From Bacillota bacterium (GTDB lineage Bacteria > Bacillota > Clostridia > Acetivibrionales > DSM-1351): a stretch of DNA of 64,000 bases. Location of the stretch: the NCBI GenBank assembly GCA_023400235.1, contig JAEXFI010000055.1:1-64000 (forward strand), read 5' to 3'. The notes under the pieces were generated by a model. That model had not been told where the DNA came from and did no database searches. It saw only the letters and a program-made list of their open reading frames with translations. Each line of letters starts with the position of its first letter. The first letter of the stretch is position 1. The translations under genes and the position numbers were made by a program. This document shows, piece after piece, positions 24,869 through 33,477 of this stretch.

Positions 24869-26311
24869 TTATGTTGTCTGGACAAGGGTTGTTTCGGTAT
24901 TATAGATACCTTTATTAATTGCATTCTTGAATAAATCTTTAATATTCTCCAGTGTGATGCTGTCAAGGCAGAAATACACTGCAAGAAGTATTGTTTCCCT
25001 GATGGGAATAGCCGGCCGTATACCCGTTGCAAGACATATTGCGGCAGCCGCTGTCCACCCCATGACAATTGCGGCAGTCAAGGCTGTAAGCTGCTTTTTC
25101 AGGCTTTGACCTTGAGAAATAAGTCTTTCCAGCTTGATTCCTGAGCGGATTGCCATAAAATTTATAATCACTGAAATTAAAAGCATATAAATAATTTTCA
25201 GGTTATTGCTGTATAACAACTCCAATGGAGCAGGAGGGCAGCCTCTGCTGCTGTTTGCCTCTTTAACTGCAGCCGCTGCCTTACTTGCATAGAAGCTCAC
25301 ATCAAATATGTTTTCAGCCGGAACCAATTCCCGGGGTATATAGCCTTTAAATTTTATAGAGTGGATGATTACACCCATAGAGCCTAGTATTGCAGCACCC
25401 CCTATCAGAAAAACAAGTATTCTGATTTTCCACTTTTTGAAGATTTCAGAAAGATAATAGTCCTTCATTGCTGATTTTATACAGTTCACTCCATAGCTGA
25501 TATATTTTATCAAATGCCTTGCTAAAATAATAAGGCTTAAAATTCCAACACAGAAAACAAAGGCTGATAAGGGCTGCCGGGCGCTAATTCCACTATTAGT
25601 GAAATCAATTAATTTATATTGGTCAATATTGATTTTAAGCCCCTCCTTTAGTATTTTTTCCAGCTTTGTCACCCTGAAGGCATCCTGATCAAGCTTTTCA
25701 TCCTTTATAAAAAGTGTATTCACAATTTTACTCCCGTCACTTTTGAAAGGCACATACACTCTTTCAACCCCATCGGATGCAAGCAGTGAAAGCAGGGATT
25801 CGCTATTTTTATATACTCCACTTACTCTATATTCAGTACCGGAAATATAAATTGTATTGCCAATAACGTTCTTTACGGTAAAAAGCTTATATGCCATTTC
25901 TTCACTGATAACAGCTACATTTCTTCCATATTTGTACTGTTCCGGGCTGAAAAAAGTCCCCCCGGCCATTTCCAGACCCATAAAATTCTCCAGGCCTTCT
26001 CCAGATTTAACGCAGCTGACGGGATAGCCTCTGTCCTGAGCTGAAACCACTGCCGGCTGTTCACCCATATAAGAAACAGAAGCCAAGGGAAAATATGACT
26101 TTAATCGTGCAATGTCGCTGTATTTAAGCAACTTGTCCTGCCCTCCCGGGCTGCTCTTCAAATTGAGCTCTATTCTTTGCGTATAACCGCTTTTAATTCC
26201 ATTTGGAGTATGTGATGCAATACTGCATACTAAAAATACCAGTATGAAAATAATTGATTTCAATACAAGCACTTTTCTAAATGAATATTGCTTTAATTTT
26301 AATATCTCCAG
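24869..26311 (-). CDS. MacB/FtsX-like ABC permease
   Basis: A membrane protein of about 480 residues. It has an N-terminal helix, a large extracytoplasmic MacB-type domain (about 35-240, with GxxFSPEQY and NVAVISEEMAYKLF) and four or more further helices towards the C-terminus. MacB-like permeases work with an HlyD-type adaptor and a separate ATPase to move peptides or lipids. The adaptor gene is directly upstream; no ATPase is present. The start is unusual: the GTG at 26272 lacks a ribosome site, while the frame stays open to a CTG at 26311 that follows TGAGGG by six bases and adds a basic N-terminus (LKLKQYSFRK) natural for this fold. I use that start with reserve. Confidence 0.7.
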   Translation of the reverse strand: MEILKLKQYSFRKVLVLKSIIFILVFLVCSIASHTPNGIKSGYTQRIELNLKSSPGGQDKLLKYSDIARLKSYFPLASVSYMGEQPAVVSAQDRGYPVSCVKSGEGLENFMGLEMAGGTFFSPEQYKYGRNVAVISEEMAYKLFTVKNVIGNTIYISGTEYRVSGVYKNSESLLSLLASDGVERVYVPFKSDGSKIVNTLFIKDEKLDQDAFRVTKLEKILKEGLKINIDQYKLIDFTNSGISARQPLSAFVFCVGILSLIILARHLIKYISYGVNCIKSAMKDYYLSEIFKKWKIRILVFLIGGAAILGSMGVIIHSIKFKGYIPRELVPAENIFDVSFYASKAAAAVKEANSSRGCPPAPLELLYSNNLKIIYMLLISVIINFMAIRSGIKLERLISQGQSLKKQLTALTAAIVMGWTAAAAICLATGIRPAIPIRETILLAVYFCLDSITLENIKDLFKNAINKGIYNTETTLVQTT

Positions 26312-26369
26312 ATTAATCCCTCATTTCATTATCCTGCATAAAGCTTCATAGCTGTAAAAGAGCAAACTC

Positions 26370-27674
26370 TTATTGCCTCAGTTTGACCTGAATTCCATTT
26401 GACAACGCCTTGCTGCTGGCAGCTACTAGCTGATCTTCGGCAGAAATGCCCGCACCCTCTATAGCACTTTCAAAATCATCAGACTGACTGACATTAACTT
26501 TGACTCTTTGAACATAATTTTCTTCTCCCATTACCCCTTCCTTTGTCTTGAGGAGATAAACACATTTCTCCCCGCTCTCCTGAAATATGCAGCTATTAGG
26601 TACAATCATGGGATACTGCTTGCTTGATTTTTTAACCCTGACTTCAACCTTCTGCCCGGGTTCCGCCTGTCCTTCCTGAATTTTAAGGTCTGCCGAATAT
26701 TCATAAGATCCCAGCTCCGCTGAATATTTCTTTTGGGTCACTATAGCCGTAAACTCCATATTTTCCGGTTCCGACAGCATCAATGCAACCGAATCCCCTT
26801 TGTCAACCTGGCCTGCGGCAGCACTGTTTAAAGTCCACTTGACGCAGTAGCCCCCATTAGCCTTTAAAATCTCAAATAGCACCTGCCCGCTTAATACAGT
26901 GCTTCCATTTTCAACGCTTAAATCTGACACTGTTCCTTTGACTGGTGATTTAAGAACTCCTTTCAGTGGTAAATTCTCTTTCAGGTTTGACAGTTCAAGT
27001 TCCGCCACTTCGATTTCCAGCTCTTTTTGCTGAACTGTTGCCAGGCGGTTTTCTACTTCTTTTTTTAAATCCATTTCCTTCTGTCCCAATAGCTTTTGTT
27101 TGTTTGCATAATCTCTCCTGGCTGCTTCCACTGCTTCTTCCGCATCCTTGACACTTTCCAGCGCAACAGCATCCATGGAATACAACGCCTTCTGATCCTC
27201 CAGCTTTTTCTCCGACTTTTCAAGAGACTTTCCTGCCAACTCCATATCTTCCTTGTATGAATCCAGCTCTTCATAATCACTGTTATTTTTATATACTTTC
27301 AAGTCGTTTTTTAATTTCAGTATATTTAGCTCCAACCTTTTAAGCTCCAGTTCCTGGTCATCTGCATCAATAATTGCCAGTATTCCTCCCTTTTCAACCG
27401 AATCCCCCTCTTTTACCCTGAGTTCCCGGATTTTCCACTTTCCATATGAAATTATTGTCTCAGTTGAAAGAGGGAGGAGCTGTCCCTCCGAGACTACCTC
27501 CTTTTCCAGTGTACCGGAATGATAATTAACAGTTTCAACAGCTGGGAGCAAAAAGTTGTTAATGGTTTTAGAAAAAAAGGTTAACAGTATGATAATACAT
27601 ATAAATATCAGTGCCGCCTTTCGTATGAAGCTTTTTCTCCTATCTGGAGGTATTCTGGTTTGCAGGTGGCTCAT
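26370..27674 (-). CDS. HlyD-like membrane fusion/adaptor protein
   Basis: A 434-residue adaptor. One N-terminal membrane helix (about 20-42) is followed by a lipoyl-type half (SYGKWKIRELRVKEGDSVEKG), a long coiled coil (about 100-235) rich in Lys, Glu and Leu, the second lipoyl half (LKSPVKGTVSDLSVENG) and beta-barrel domains. In Gram-positive bacteria such proteins couple MacB-type permeases or ABC exporters. AAGGAG lies nine bases before the ATG at 27674; an earlier ATG has a poorer site. It is co-transcribed with two sugar-type permeases upstream and the MacB-like gene downstream. Confidence 0.8.
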   Translation of the reverse strand: MSHLQTRIPPDRRKSFIRKAALIFICIIILLTFFSKTINNFLLPAVETVNYHSGTLEKEVVSEGQLLPLSTETIISYGKWKIRELRVKEGDSVEKGGILAIIDADDQELELKRLELNILKLKNDLKVYKNNSDYEELDSYKEDMELAGKSLEKSEKKLEDQKALYSMDAVALESVKDAEEAVEAARRDYANKQKLLGQKEMDLKKEVENRLATVQQKELEIEVAELELSNLKENLPLKGVLKSPVKGTVSDLSVENGSTVLSGQVLFEILKANGGYCVKWTLNSAAAGQVDKGDSVALMLSEPENMEFTAIVTQKKYSAELGSYEYSADLKIQEGQAEPGQKVEVRVKKSSKQYPMIVPNSCIFQESGEKCVYLLKTKEGVMGEENYVQRVKVNVSQSDDFESAIEGAGISAEDQLVAASSKALSNGIQVKLRQ

Positions 27675-27704
27675 TTCCCATCTCTCCTTATCTGATTGCA
27701 TCTT

Positions 27705-28634
27705 CTATTTTATTCCGGACAGTTCTATTCCCTCAACAAGGTAATTTTCACCATATAAGAAAACCAGCAGTGCAGGTATCATATAAAGCATTCCGCATGC
27801 AAAGGCAATTCCCAAATCCATTTCATTTATTCTTGAAAGAAATATGGATAGCGGATGCATGTTTTCATTGTCAAGAAAAATCAGAGGCTGTTCCACCATG
27901 TTCCAATTGTCTATGAATACCAGTATTGCCAGAGAGGCCACCGCACCCTTGCACTGTGGCAGCATAACACTGAAAAAGCTGCGTGTGTATCCTGCCCCGT
28001 CTATCCTGGCGGCCTGAAAATAGTCGTCAGGTACATATCTCATGAATTGCCTCAATAGGAATACTCCAAAGGTTGAAAAAATTCCGGGCAAAATTATAGA
28101 CCAGTAACTCCCTGTTAAATTCATAGTTTTCAAGATGATGTAATTGGGTACAAGAGTCACCTGGAAGGGCATCATCATTACAATAATATATATAAAGAAA
28201 ATCAAATCGCTAAAGGGAAACTTGAGCTTGCTGAAGGCATATGCTGCCAGCATGGACACTATTACCTGACCGGCAAGAATCGGTACTGTAACAATGAGGG
28301 AGTTCCAGAACATTATCAGAAATTTCGGCTTTCTAAGCAATACATTATAGTATTGCATAAAGCTGACTTCTTCCGGAACAAGCTTAAAGCCCATATAATC
28401 CTTAACTGCGTCACCAGGAGTGCCGCTGTCCTCACCTCCCTGGTATACATCATCAGCCACTCCGTTCACAGCCTTATAGCTTTGGCGTACCTCCTGGCCT
28501 GACATAAAGGAATTTGTGACCATATAAAGTACCGGAAACAAAAACACACAGGTTATACATATAAGGATTATGTATATTAAAAAGGCTTTTACTTTTTTTA
28601 TTAATTTGTTAACACTTCCCATACCGGTATCCAT
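27705..28634 (-). CDS. MalG-type ABC transporter permease
   Basis: A 309-residue inner-membrane protein with six helices, of the carbohydrate-uptake ABC (CUT1) type. The EAA loop reads YFQAARIDGAGYTRSFFSVMLP in shape (key residues A-A-R-I-D-G-A and the L-P end), which contacts the ATPase. An extended outside loop (about 48-85) is rich in acidic residues. It pairs with the permease gene just upstream. No solute-binding protein or MalK-like ATPase gene is close; CUT1 systems often share a distant ATPase. Confidence 0.85.
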   Translation of the reverse strand: MDTGMGSVNKLIKKVKAFLIYIILICITCVFLFPVLYMVTNSFMSGQEVRQSYKAVNGVADDVYQGGEDSGTPGDAVKDYMGFKLVPEEVSFMQYYNVLLRKPKFLIMFWNSLIVTVPILAGQVIVSMLAAYAFSKLKFPFSDLIFFIYIIVMMMPFQVTLVPNYIILKTMNLTGSYWSIILPGIFSTFGVFLLRQFMRYVPDDYFQAARIDGAGYTRSFFSVMLPQCKGAVASLAILVFIDNWNMVEQPLIFLDNENMHPLSIFLSRINEMDLGIAFACGMLYMIPALLVFLYGENYLVEGIELSGIK

Positions 28635-28692
28635 ACGTCACTCCAATCCTTTTTGTATAATGCATCTCACCCTGGGAAAGCCCGTGGAGCGC

Positions 28693-29556
28693 TCAGCTTA
28701 TTCCCCTGCCAAACCTGCCCTCAATCCTGTACAGGAAAAATACCAGCAGGGCTATTGCTGTGGCCATGAGAAAAGCAGCCGTGGTAAGCCTTTGATACGA
28801 CAGATTCAAAAAGTTATTATTCATAAAATGCTGCAGCATGTATATTTTCAAGGCGGGGTAGCTGCCTGCCAGCAAATACGCCTCTCTGAACACCTTGAAG
28901 GAATTAACTATGGATATTATGAATACAAAAAAAGCCGTGGGAATAAGAAAGGGAACGGTTATTTTTACAAAGCAGTCAAAGGGCCTTGCACCATCTATCC
29001 TGGCTGCTTCGTAATATTCTCCTGGAATATTGTTTAACCCGGCCAGAAGAAGGACAACATTGTAGCCGCAGTTCTTCCAGATGTACAGCAGAATCAGAAC
29101 CCCCATGGCTTGGTCGCTTCTGAGCCAGTCGGTGTCAGGAAACCCAAAAGCAGCCAATATGTTGTTTAGCGCTCCGTATTGATTAAAAACTATGTTCCAG
29201 ACAAGAATCACAGAGGCTACAGGTATTGCCATAGGCAATATAAATGCACTTCTGAATACTGCAGTTCCCCTGAGCCGTCGATTCAGAAGCAGTGCAAACA
29301 GAAGTGCCAGCAGCATTATGAGCGGTACGCTTATTACATTGAACGTCAAGGTGTTTTTGGCAGCAAGTAGAAATGAATTGCTGCGGAGCAGGTCTTTAAA
29401 GTTCTTCAGTCCCACAAATTCCGCTCCCCCAATACCCGCTGTAAAACAATAGTACAGGCTCATAACAAAGGGTATGGCAAAAAAAATTGCAAAGCCTGCC
29501 ATGCTCGGTAGTGCAAATGCAAAGCCGGCTATTGATTGTTTTGTTCTAAGTTTCAT
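28693..29556 (-). CDS. MalF-type ABC transporter permease
   Basis: A 287-residue six-helix permease of the CUT1 sugar family, with the EAA loop YYEAARIDGARPFDCF followed by I-T-V-P. It is the first gene of the operon, with a GAGG site before the ATG. It forms the usual heterodimer with the following permease. The operon continues with an HlyD-like adaptor and a MacB-like permease, a very odd set of partners for sugar uptake. A possible minus-strand promoter (TTACAA, 17-base spacer, TATTTA) lies upstream near 29590-29630. Confidence 0.85.
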   Translation of the reverse strand: MKLRTKQSIAGFAFALPSMAGFAIFFAIPFVMSLYYCFTAGIGGAEFVGLKNFKDLLRSNSFLLAAKNTLTFNVISVPLIMLLALLFALLLNRRLRGTAVFRSAFILPMAIPVASVILVWNIVFNQYGALNNILAAFGFPDTDWLRSDQAMGVLILLYIWKNCGYNVVLLLAGLNNIPGEYYEAARIDGARPFDCFVKITVPFLIPTAFFVFIISIVNSFKVFREAYLLAGSYPALKIYMLQHFMNNNFLNLSYQRLTTAAFLMATAIALLVFFLYRIEGRFGRGIS

Positions 29557-29676
29557 AACTTACCTCATTTGTACTGGTCCAACAGCCCTGCCAGGTATAA
29601 ATACTATTATGGAAATAACCTTGTAAGCTTCCATTCTGAATTCCCCTGCAAGCATATACGCTATTCGCCTGACGCA

Positions 29677-29706
29677 TTGACACATCCCTGCAAATGCCAT
29701 TATAAT
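29677..29706 (+). promoter_or_regulatory. strong sigma-A-type promoter
   Basis: TTGACA at 29677-29682 and TATAAT at 29701-29706 are 18 bases apart, leading to the small membrane-anchored or lipoprotein gene at 29826. Confidence 0.65.
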
Positions 29707-29825
29707 TATACAGTACCATAATTGGTATTTCTATACTTTTGCTGGCATATAAGTTTAAACTTTTTATGAACAAAAACAATTCATTTCTTTGATAATTACA
29801 ATTTATGTCCTGCCGGGAGGTTCAT

Positions 29826-30464
29826 ATGAATAAAAAGAAGCTAATTGCTCTGGCCCTTATAATTGTTGTGGCCTGCACTTCCATATTACTGGCAGTTTAT
29901 AGTTTTTACAAACATAAAACAGAGCCTCTCGCGCAGGAAGTGGCCATCGGCCAGGTTGACCTGAAGTCTGTTGAAGGCTTGATGATTGGAGCAGAGCCTC
30001 CCCAGCTTCTTTATGCCGACAGGGGAATGACCGTATTTGACTGCCGCGGAATATATGTATATGACAGGAACAGAAAGAAGCTTGCCAAATCTTTTGATAC
30101 CTCCTCACTTGTACAGGGTAAGCAGCAGAAGCTGAGCTCTTTTGTGACAGAGGATGGAAATTACATAGTTCTCGGGGTAAGCGGTGAGGGTTCAAGCTCC
30201 TGGTACATTTACTCCTTCAAGGATGATATTGTAAAAACACTAACACAGGAAGAGTATGAATCTTATCATGAGAAAATGTTCATATGTACACGCCTTACGG
30301 CTTATGAGGATGAGCTGTATCAAAAGTCCTCAGGTGTAATAGCCGATATAGGAGAGGATGAATATGTCTATTTGAGTTTTAAAGACTGGAAGGTGAGCAC
30401 AATAGAAGCTGTTTACGTAAAAAGAACTGTTGAAACCCGTTACAGCGTATTTGCCACAACTTAA
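29826..30464 (+). CDS. membrane-anchored or lipoprotein of unknown function
   Basis: A 212-residue exported protein. The N-terminus has Lys residues and a hydrophobic stretch with a possible lipobox V-V-A-C17, so it may be a lipoprotein; otherwise it is anchored by that helix. The rest (about 45-212) is a soluble beta-rich domain with repeated strand-turn units such as GIYVYDRNRKKLAKS and SSSWYIYSFKDDIVK. This resembles the propeller-like extracellular parts of some clostridial sensor proteins. GGGAGG lies five bases before the ATG at 29826. It has its own promoter, divergent from the transporter operon. I cannot name its function. Confidence 0.65.
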   Translation: MNKKKLIALALIIVVACTSILLAVYSFYKHKTEPLAQEVAIGQVDLKSVEGLMIGAEPPQLLYADRGMTVFDCRGIYVYDRNRKKLAKSFDTSSLVQGKQQKLSSFVTEDGNYIVLGVSGEGSSSWYIYSFKDDIVKTLTQEEYESYHEKMFICTRLTAYEDELYQKSSGVIADIGEDEYVYLSFKDWKVSTIEAVYVKRTVETRYSVFATT

Positions 30465-30539
30465 GCCAAGGGATAAAGTCTGTTCCAAACGGCACTTTCC
30501 AGAATACGGTAATAAGCAGTATTGCAATGATTATTCCAC

Positions 30540-30720
30540 TCATTTTTGCCTGTCCAATTCTTTGAATACTGCCCTTATTCTCTCTTCAACGCTCTGAGGA
30601 CCTTCAAGTCTGATCACCCTGCAGTTCAACCTTTTCAGCCACTCATTATGCATGGCCAGGCCTCATTTCCGGGCCGGCAGTATCATATGCTGCTGCCCAC
30701 TCTATAAATGCCTTATGCTT
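30540..30720 (-). pseudogene. decayed C-terminal fragment of a P-loop kinase-like protein
   Basis: Reading the minus strand gives KHKAFIEWAAAYDTAGPEMR, then a frameshift, then HNEWLKRLNCRVIRLEG and EERIRAVFKELD up to a TGA at 30542-30540. The two pieces fit together as the C-terminus of an adenylate-kinase-like P-loop protein common in clostridia; this family call is from memory of the motif. An in-frame TGA lies just upstream of the fragment and there is no start. It fills most of the otherwise empty 386-base gap between 30464 and 30851. Confidence 0.55.
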
Positions 30721-30730
30721 TCATACAGGT

Positions 30731-30778
30731 AATAAAAAAGCCTTTGCAACCAAGTTATCTGAATGGCTGCAAAGGCTT
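30731..30778 (-). terminator. terminator of the inositol-phosphate synthase gene
   Basis: AAGCCTTTGCA / TGCAAAGGCTT arms (30738-30748, 30768-30778) enclose a 19-base loop. On the minus strand a T run (TTTTTTATTA) follows. Confidence 0.8.
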
Positions 30779-30850
30779 AAGCACCTCTTTAACTAATATA
30801 CCATAAACCCAATATATTCTGTATGTATCCTAAAGAAACCCGGGGTAGGC

Positions 30851-32032
30851 TCAGGCTTCCTTCAATTTCTCCACCCATTCCTTCAGAATATCGTATTGCC
30901 TGACCAGACTATTTACATCAGTGTTGAGAGGAGACTTGAAAAATACTGCAAACTGATTTTGAATGCCATAAAATCCCTTTTCCGAAGCCAGATGTATTAA
31001 TCTGACCAGGTCCACAACCAAAGGCGCGGCCAGGAAGGAATCAATTCCTTGCCAGGTAAAGGTCATGGTCATTTTTGCACCACCAAAACCACTGAATAGT
31101 ATGTAGTCCCAAGCCACCTTGTTATCTCCCATAGGTTTCATGTAGTCAATTCTTACTTCACTTGCCGGTTCATACCCAAGGCAACCCTTCAATACACTTT
31201 TCTTGGACTCAATCTTTGAAGACTTGTTATTACTGTTATCAAGAATTTTACCGTCAAGATTACCAAGTATATTTGTCCCATACCACATATCAACATTCAA
31301 GTTCCTTATTGAAAACATGTCGCACAATACAGTCTTTACAAGTGTCTCTCCGGTTTTTCCGTCTTTGCCGGCCTGCGGAACCTTTTTTAAGTTTGATAAT
31401 TCCACTAAAGCCGGAATGTCTGCGCAGGTTGAAGGTGTAAAGTTCACATATGGAATTCCTTCTTTTATGGCAGAGTAAGCATAAATCTGACCTGGAGTTA
31501 TGTCGGTGGCATTATTGTCAAGAGCTTTTTCAAATCCTTCAAGGCTCAAATGATTTTCACTCAGAACGAATCTTTCTTCCGTAGATGAAAGATTAACCAT
31601 AACGCAATCGTCCTTCCCACGGAATCCATTAAGATCCGAGCTTACCTGGCTAACCGCCTCACGCAGATTGCCATGGTTATGAGTAAATCCATTTTGTGCT
31701 ATATCCGATATAGCATTGCCACAGTTTAAAGTCACTCCTTTGTATATGGGTATGGAATTCAGCCATTCCTTGATTTCGGGTTCCGTATCCAATCTTAATA
31801 CGTTGAACTGATCATTTTGAAGTGCAGATTCATATAAATCTATCTGACGTATATCAAAGCCACCAAATTCGAAAGTATTAACATCAGGTAAAGAGCATTT
31901 GGAGAATAATGGCGTATCTGTTAGCAGGCCTCCCGCCGGAACACCTCTTCTAATACTTTTAAACAATCCTGACATTAAAACTGTAGATATTCCTCCTTTA
32001 ATACCAATTACACAAATTTTCAGCTTTTTCAT
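30851..32032 (-). CDS. inositol-3-phosphate synthase
   Basis: A 393-residue NAD-dependent enzyme that turns glucose-6-phosphate into myo-inositol-3-phosphate. The N-terminal Rossmann start KICVIGIKGGIST, the NFTPS motif, GKDGKTGET and GWxG-type dinucleotide contacts are family features. The size fits prokaryotic members. I chose the ATG at 32032 because AAAGGA lies upstream; an earlier reading has no site. Such enzymes supply inositol for lipids or for small-molecule products. It follows the GH10 gene by about 110 bases and ends in a strong terminator. Any link to the peptide locus is only proximity. Confidence 0.85.
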   Translation of the reverse strand: MKKLKICVIGIKGGISTVLMSGLFKSIRRGVPAGGLLTDTPLFSKCSLPDVNTFEFGGFDIRQIDLYESALQNDQFNVLRLDTEPEIKEWLNSIPIYKGVTLNCGNAISDIAQNGFTHNHGNLREAVSQVSSDLNGFRGKDDCVMVNLSSTEERFVLSENHLSLEGFEKALDNNATDITPGQIYAYSAIKEGIPYVNFTPSTCADIPALVELSNLKKVPQAGKDGKTGETLVKTVLCDMFSIRNLNVDMWYGTNILGNLDGKILDNSNNKSSKIESKKSVLKGCLGYEPASEVRIDYMKPMGDNKVAWDYILFSGFGGAKMTMTFTWQGIDSFLAAPLVVDLVRLIHLASEKGFYGIQNQFAVFFKSPLNTDVNSLVRQYDILKEWVEKLKEA

Positions 32033-32140
32033 CGTTATCTTCCTTTCATCTAATTTAAGGCACAAGATCGCCTTCTTTAACCCTTGTACTAAATTACTTC
32101 TGATATCACCATAGCCATATAGCGGTGATTTGTTGCAATT

Positions 32141-33385
32141 TCATACCATAATCACGGTTTCTCCGCCTTTTTTGTCCAATATGAAGCTATATTTTCTTCC
32201 ATAGCAGGTAAGCTCATACTCTCCACGGAAGCCTGAAAACTCAATCAAGCCTGTTTCATCAGACATTGCAGCCTCCGGACCAGTCCACCATTTACCTTTT
32301 ATGAGCTTATGCAACTCTTCATAAGCAGGCTTGACCCTGTTTTCACAAGTCAGAAGCCCCGATGGTGCACCAAGCCACTGTCCGTCTACAAATTCCCACC
32401 AGGTTATGGATTCTACGGCAGGATGTGCAAAGAGGGTCTTGTAATGCAGGATTGTTTCTCTAGCCTGTTGTTCCTCCCCCTCCGGGGTGGAGGGCCAATG
32501 TTCAGGCACATAATCATTAAAATCATCTGTCTCCTGGGGCATGTGATGCCCTGAGAGTACCGTGTTCTCTGTGAAATGAATGGGAAGATTGAAGCTTGAG
32601 AACCGCTCAAGGATTTTCAGCGTCTTTTCAACGCCCCAGTATCCTTTATGCATATGTGATTGGATTCCAATCCCATCGATAGGAATCCCTGCTTCCAGAC
32701 AGGCTTCAATTAATACATCATAGGAATCGGTAGTGGTATTAAAAAAATCATTTATCAAAAACACAGCCTCAGGATTGGCCTCCTTTGCCGCTGCAAATAC
32801 CTCCCGCACCATACGTATACGTCCAATATCCTTGCAAATACGTGTTATTCCGTTATCATACCTATTATAAATCGGCATGATTACCACTTCATTTATCAGA
32901 TCCCATATATCTATTAATCCCGCAAAGTCACGGGACTCTCTCCTTATGCGATGGAGCTGGGCTGAAAGGATTTCAGAGTTGCTCATATCCAGCAGCCATG
33001 GTGCAGAATAGCTGTGCCAGCACAGACAATGGCCCTTTACGGAGCATCCGCTGGAAATCAACCATTGGGCTGCTTTTATCAGCCTTTGAGTATTGGGCCG
33101 GCCCTTGGAATTTTCAAAATCACACCAATAAAATGGCAATGTAACAAAGTTAAACAATTCAAATAATCTATTATATTTGTCCACTGCTTTTAATCTGCTG
33201 TTTTCATCAAGCTCATTGTTAGCATAAGCTATGGAATTGAACTCTCCGCAGCCGAAAAGAAATTCATGTTTTTTCTGCTCTATGACCACTTCCGTATTTC
33301 CCAGCGGATTACCATCAGCACCTACCAGTTTTAAGCTTTTGCTTCCCAATCGGTGTTTGTATACTGCATCGCAACCATGATTCAT
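32141..33385 (-). CDS. cytoplasmic GH10-type glycoside hydrolase
   Basis: A 414-residue protein with a GH10 TIM barrel. GHCLCWHS (118-125) is the substrate-binding His motif. The acid/base is E166 in WDLINE and the nucleophile is E273 in IHFTE. Late Trp residues (WWEFVDGQW) line the active site. There is no signal peptide and no dockerin, so it works inside the cell, perhaps on short xylo-oligosaccharides or on a glycoside of another kind. A short N-terminal beta domain (about 13-40) precedes the barrel. GAGGAG precedes the ATG. It lies 92 bases after a BtrH-like gene. Confidence 0.85.
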   Translation of the reverse strand: MNHGCDAVYKHRLGSKSLKLVGADGNPLGNTEVVIEQKKHEFLFGCGEFNSIAYANNELDENSRLKAVDKYNRLFELFNFVTLPFYWCDFENSKGRPNTQRLIKAAQWLISSGCSVKGHCLCWHSYSAPWLLDMSNSEILSAQLHRIRRESRDFAGLIDIWDLINEVVIMPIYNRYDNGITRICKDIGRIRMVREVFAAAKEANPEAVFLINDFFNTTTDSYDVLIEACLEAGIPIDGIGIQSHMHKGYWGVEKTLKILERFSSFNLPIHFTENTVLSGHHMPQETDDFNDYVPEHWPSTPEGEEQQARETILHYKTLFAHPAVESITWWEFVDGQWLGAPSGLLTCENRVKPAYEELHKLIKGKWWTGPEAAMSDETGLIEFSGFRGEYELTCYGRKYSFILDKKGGETVIMV

Positions 33386-33477
33386 TTTTTTCTCCTCTTA
33401 AAAACCATCAAATAATGATAATTACGATATATCAGCATTAAGTTATTATTATTAAGCTCTTCAATAAGACTTCGTTT

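Noticed and set aside
29546..29779. 77-codon minus-strand frame before the MalF-type gene
   Set aside because: No ribosome site, poor composition for a protein, and it covers the promoter region of the divergent gene.
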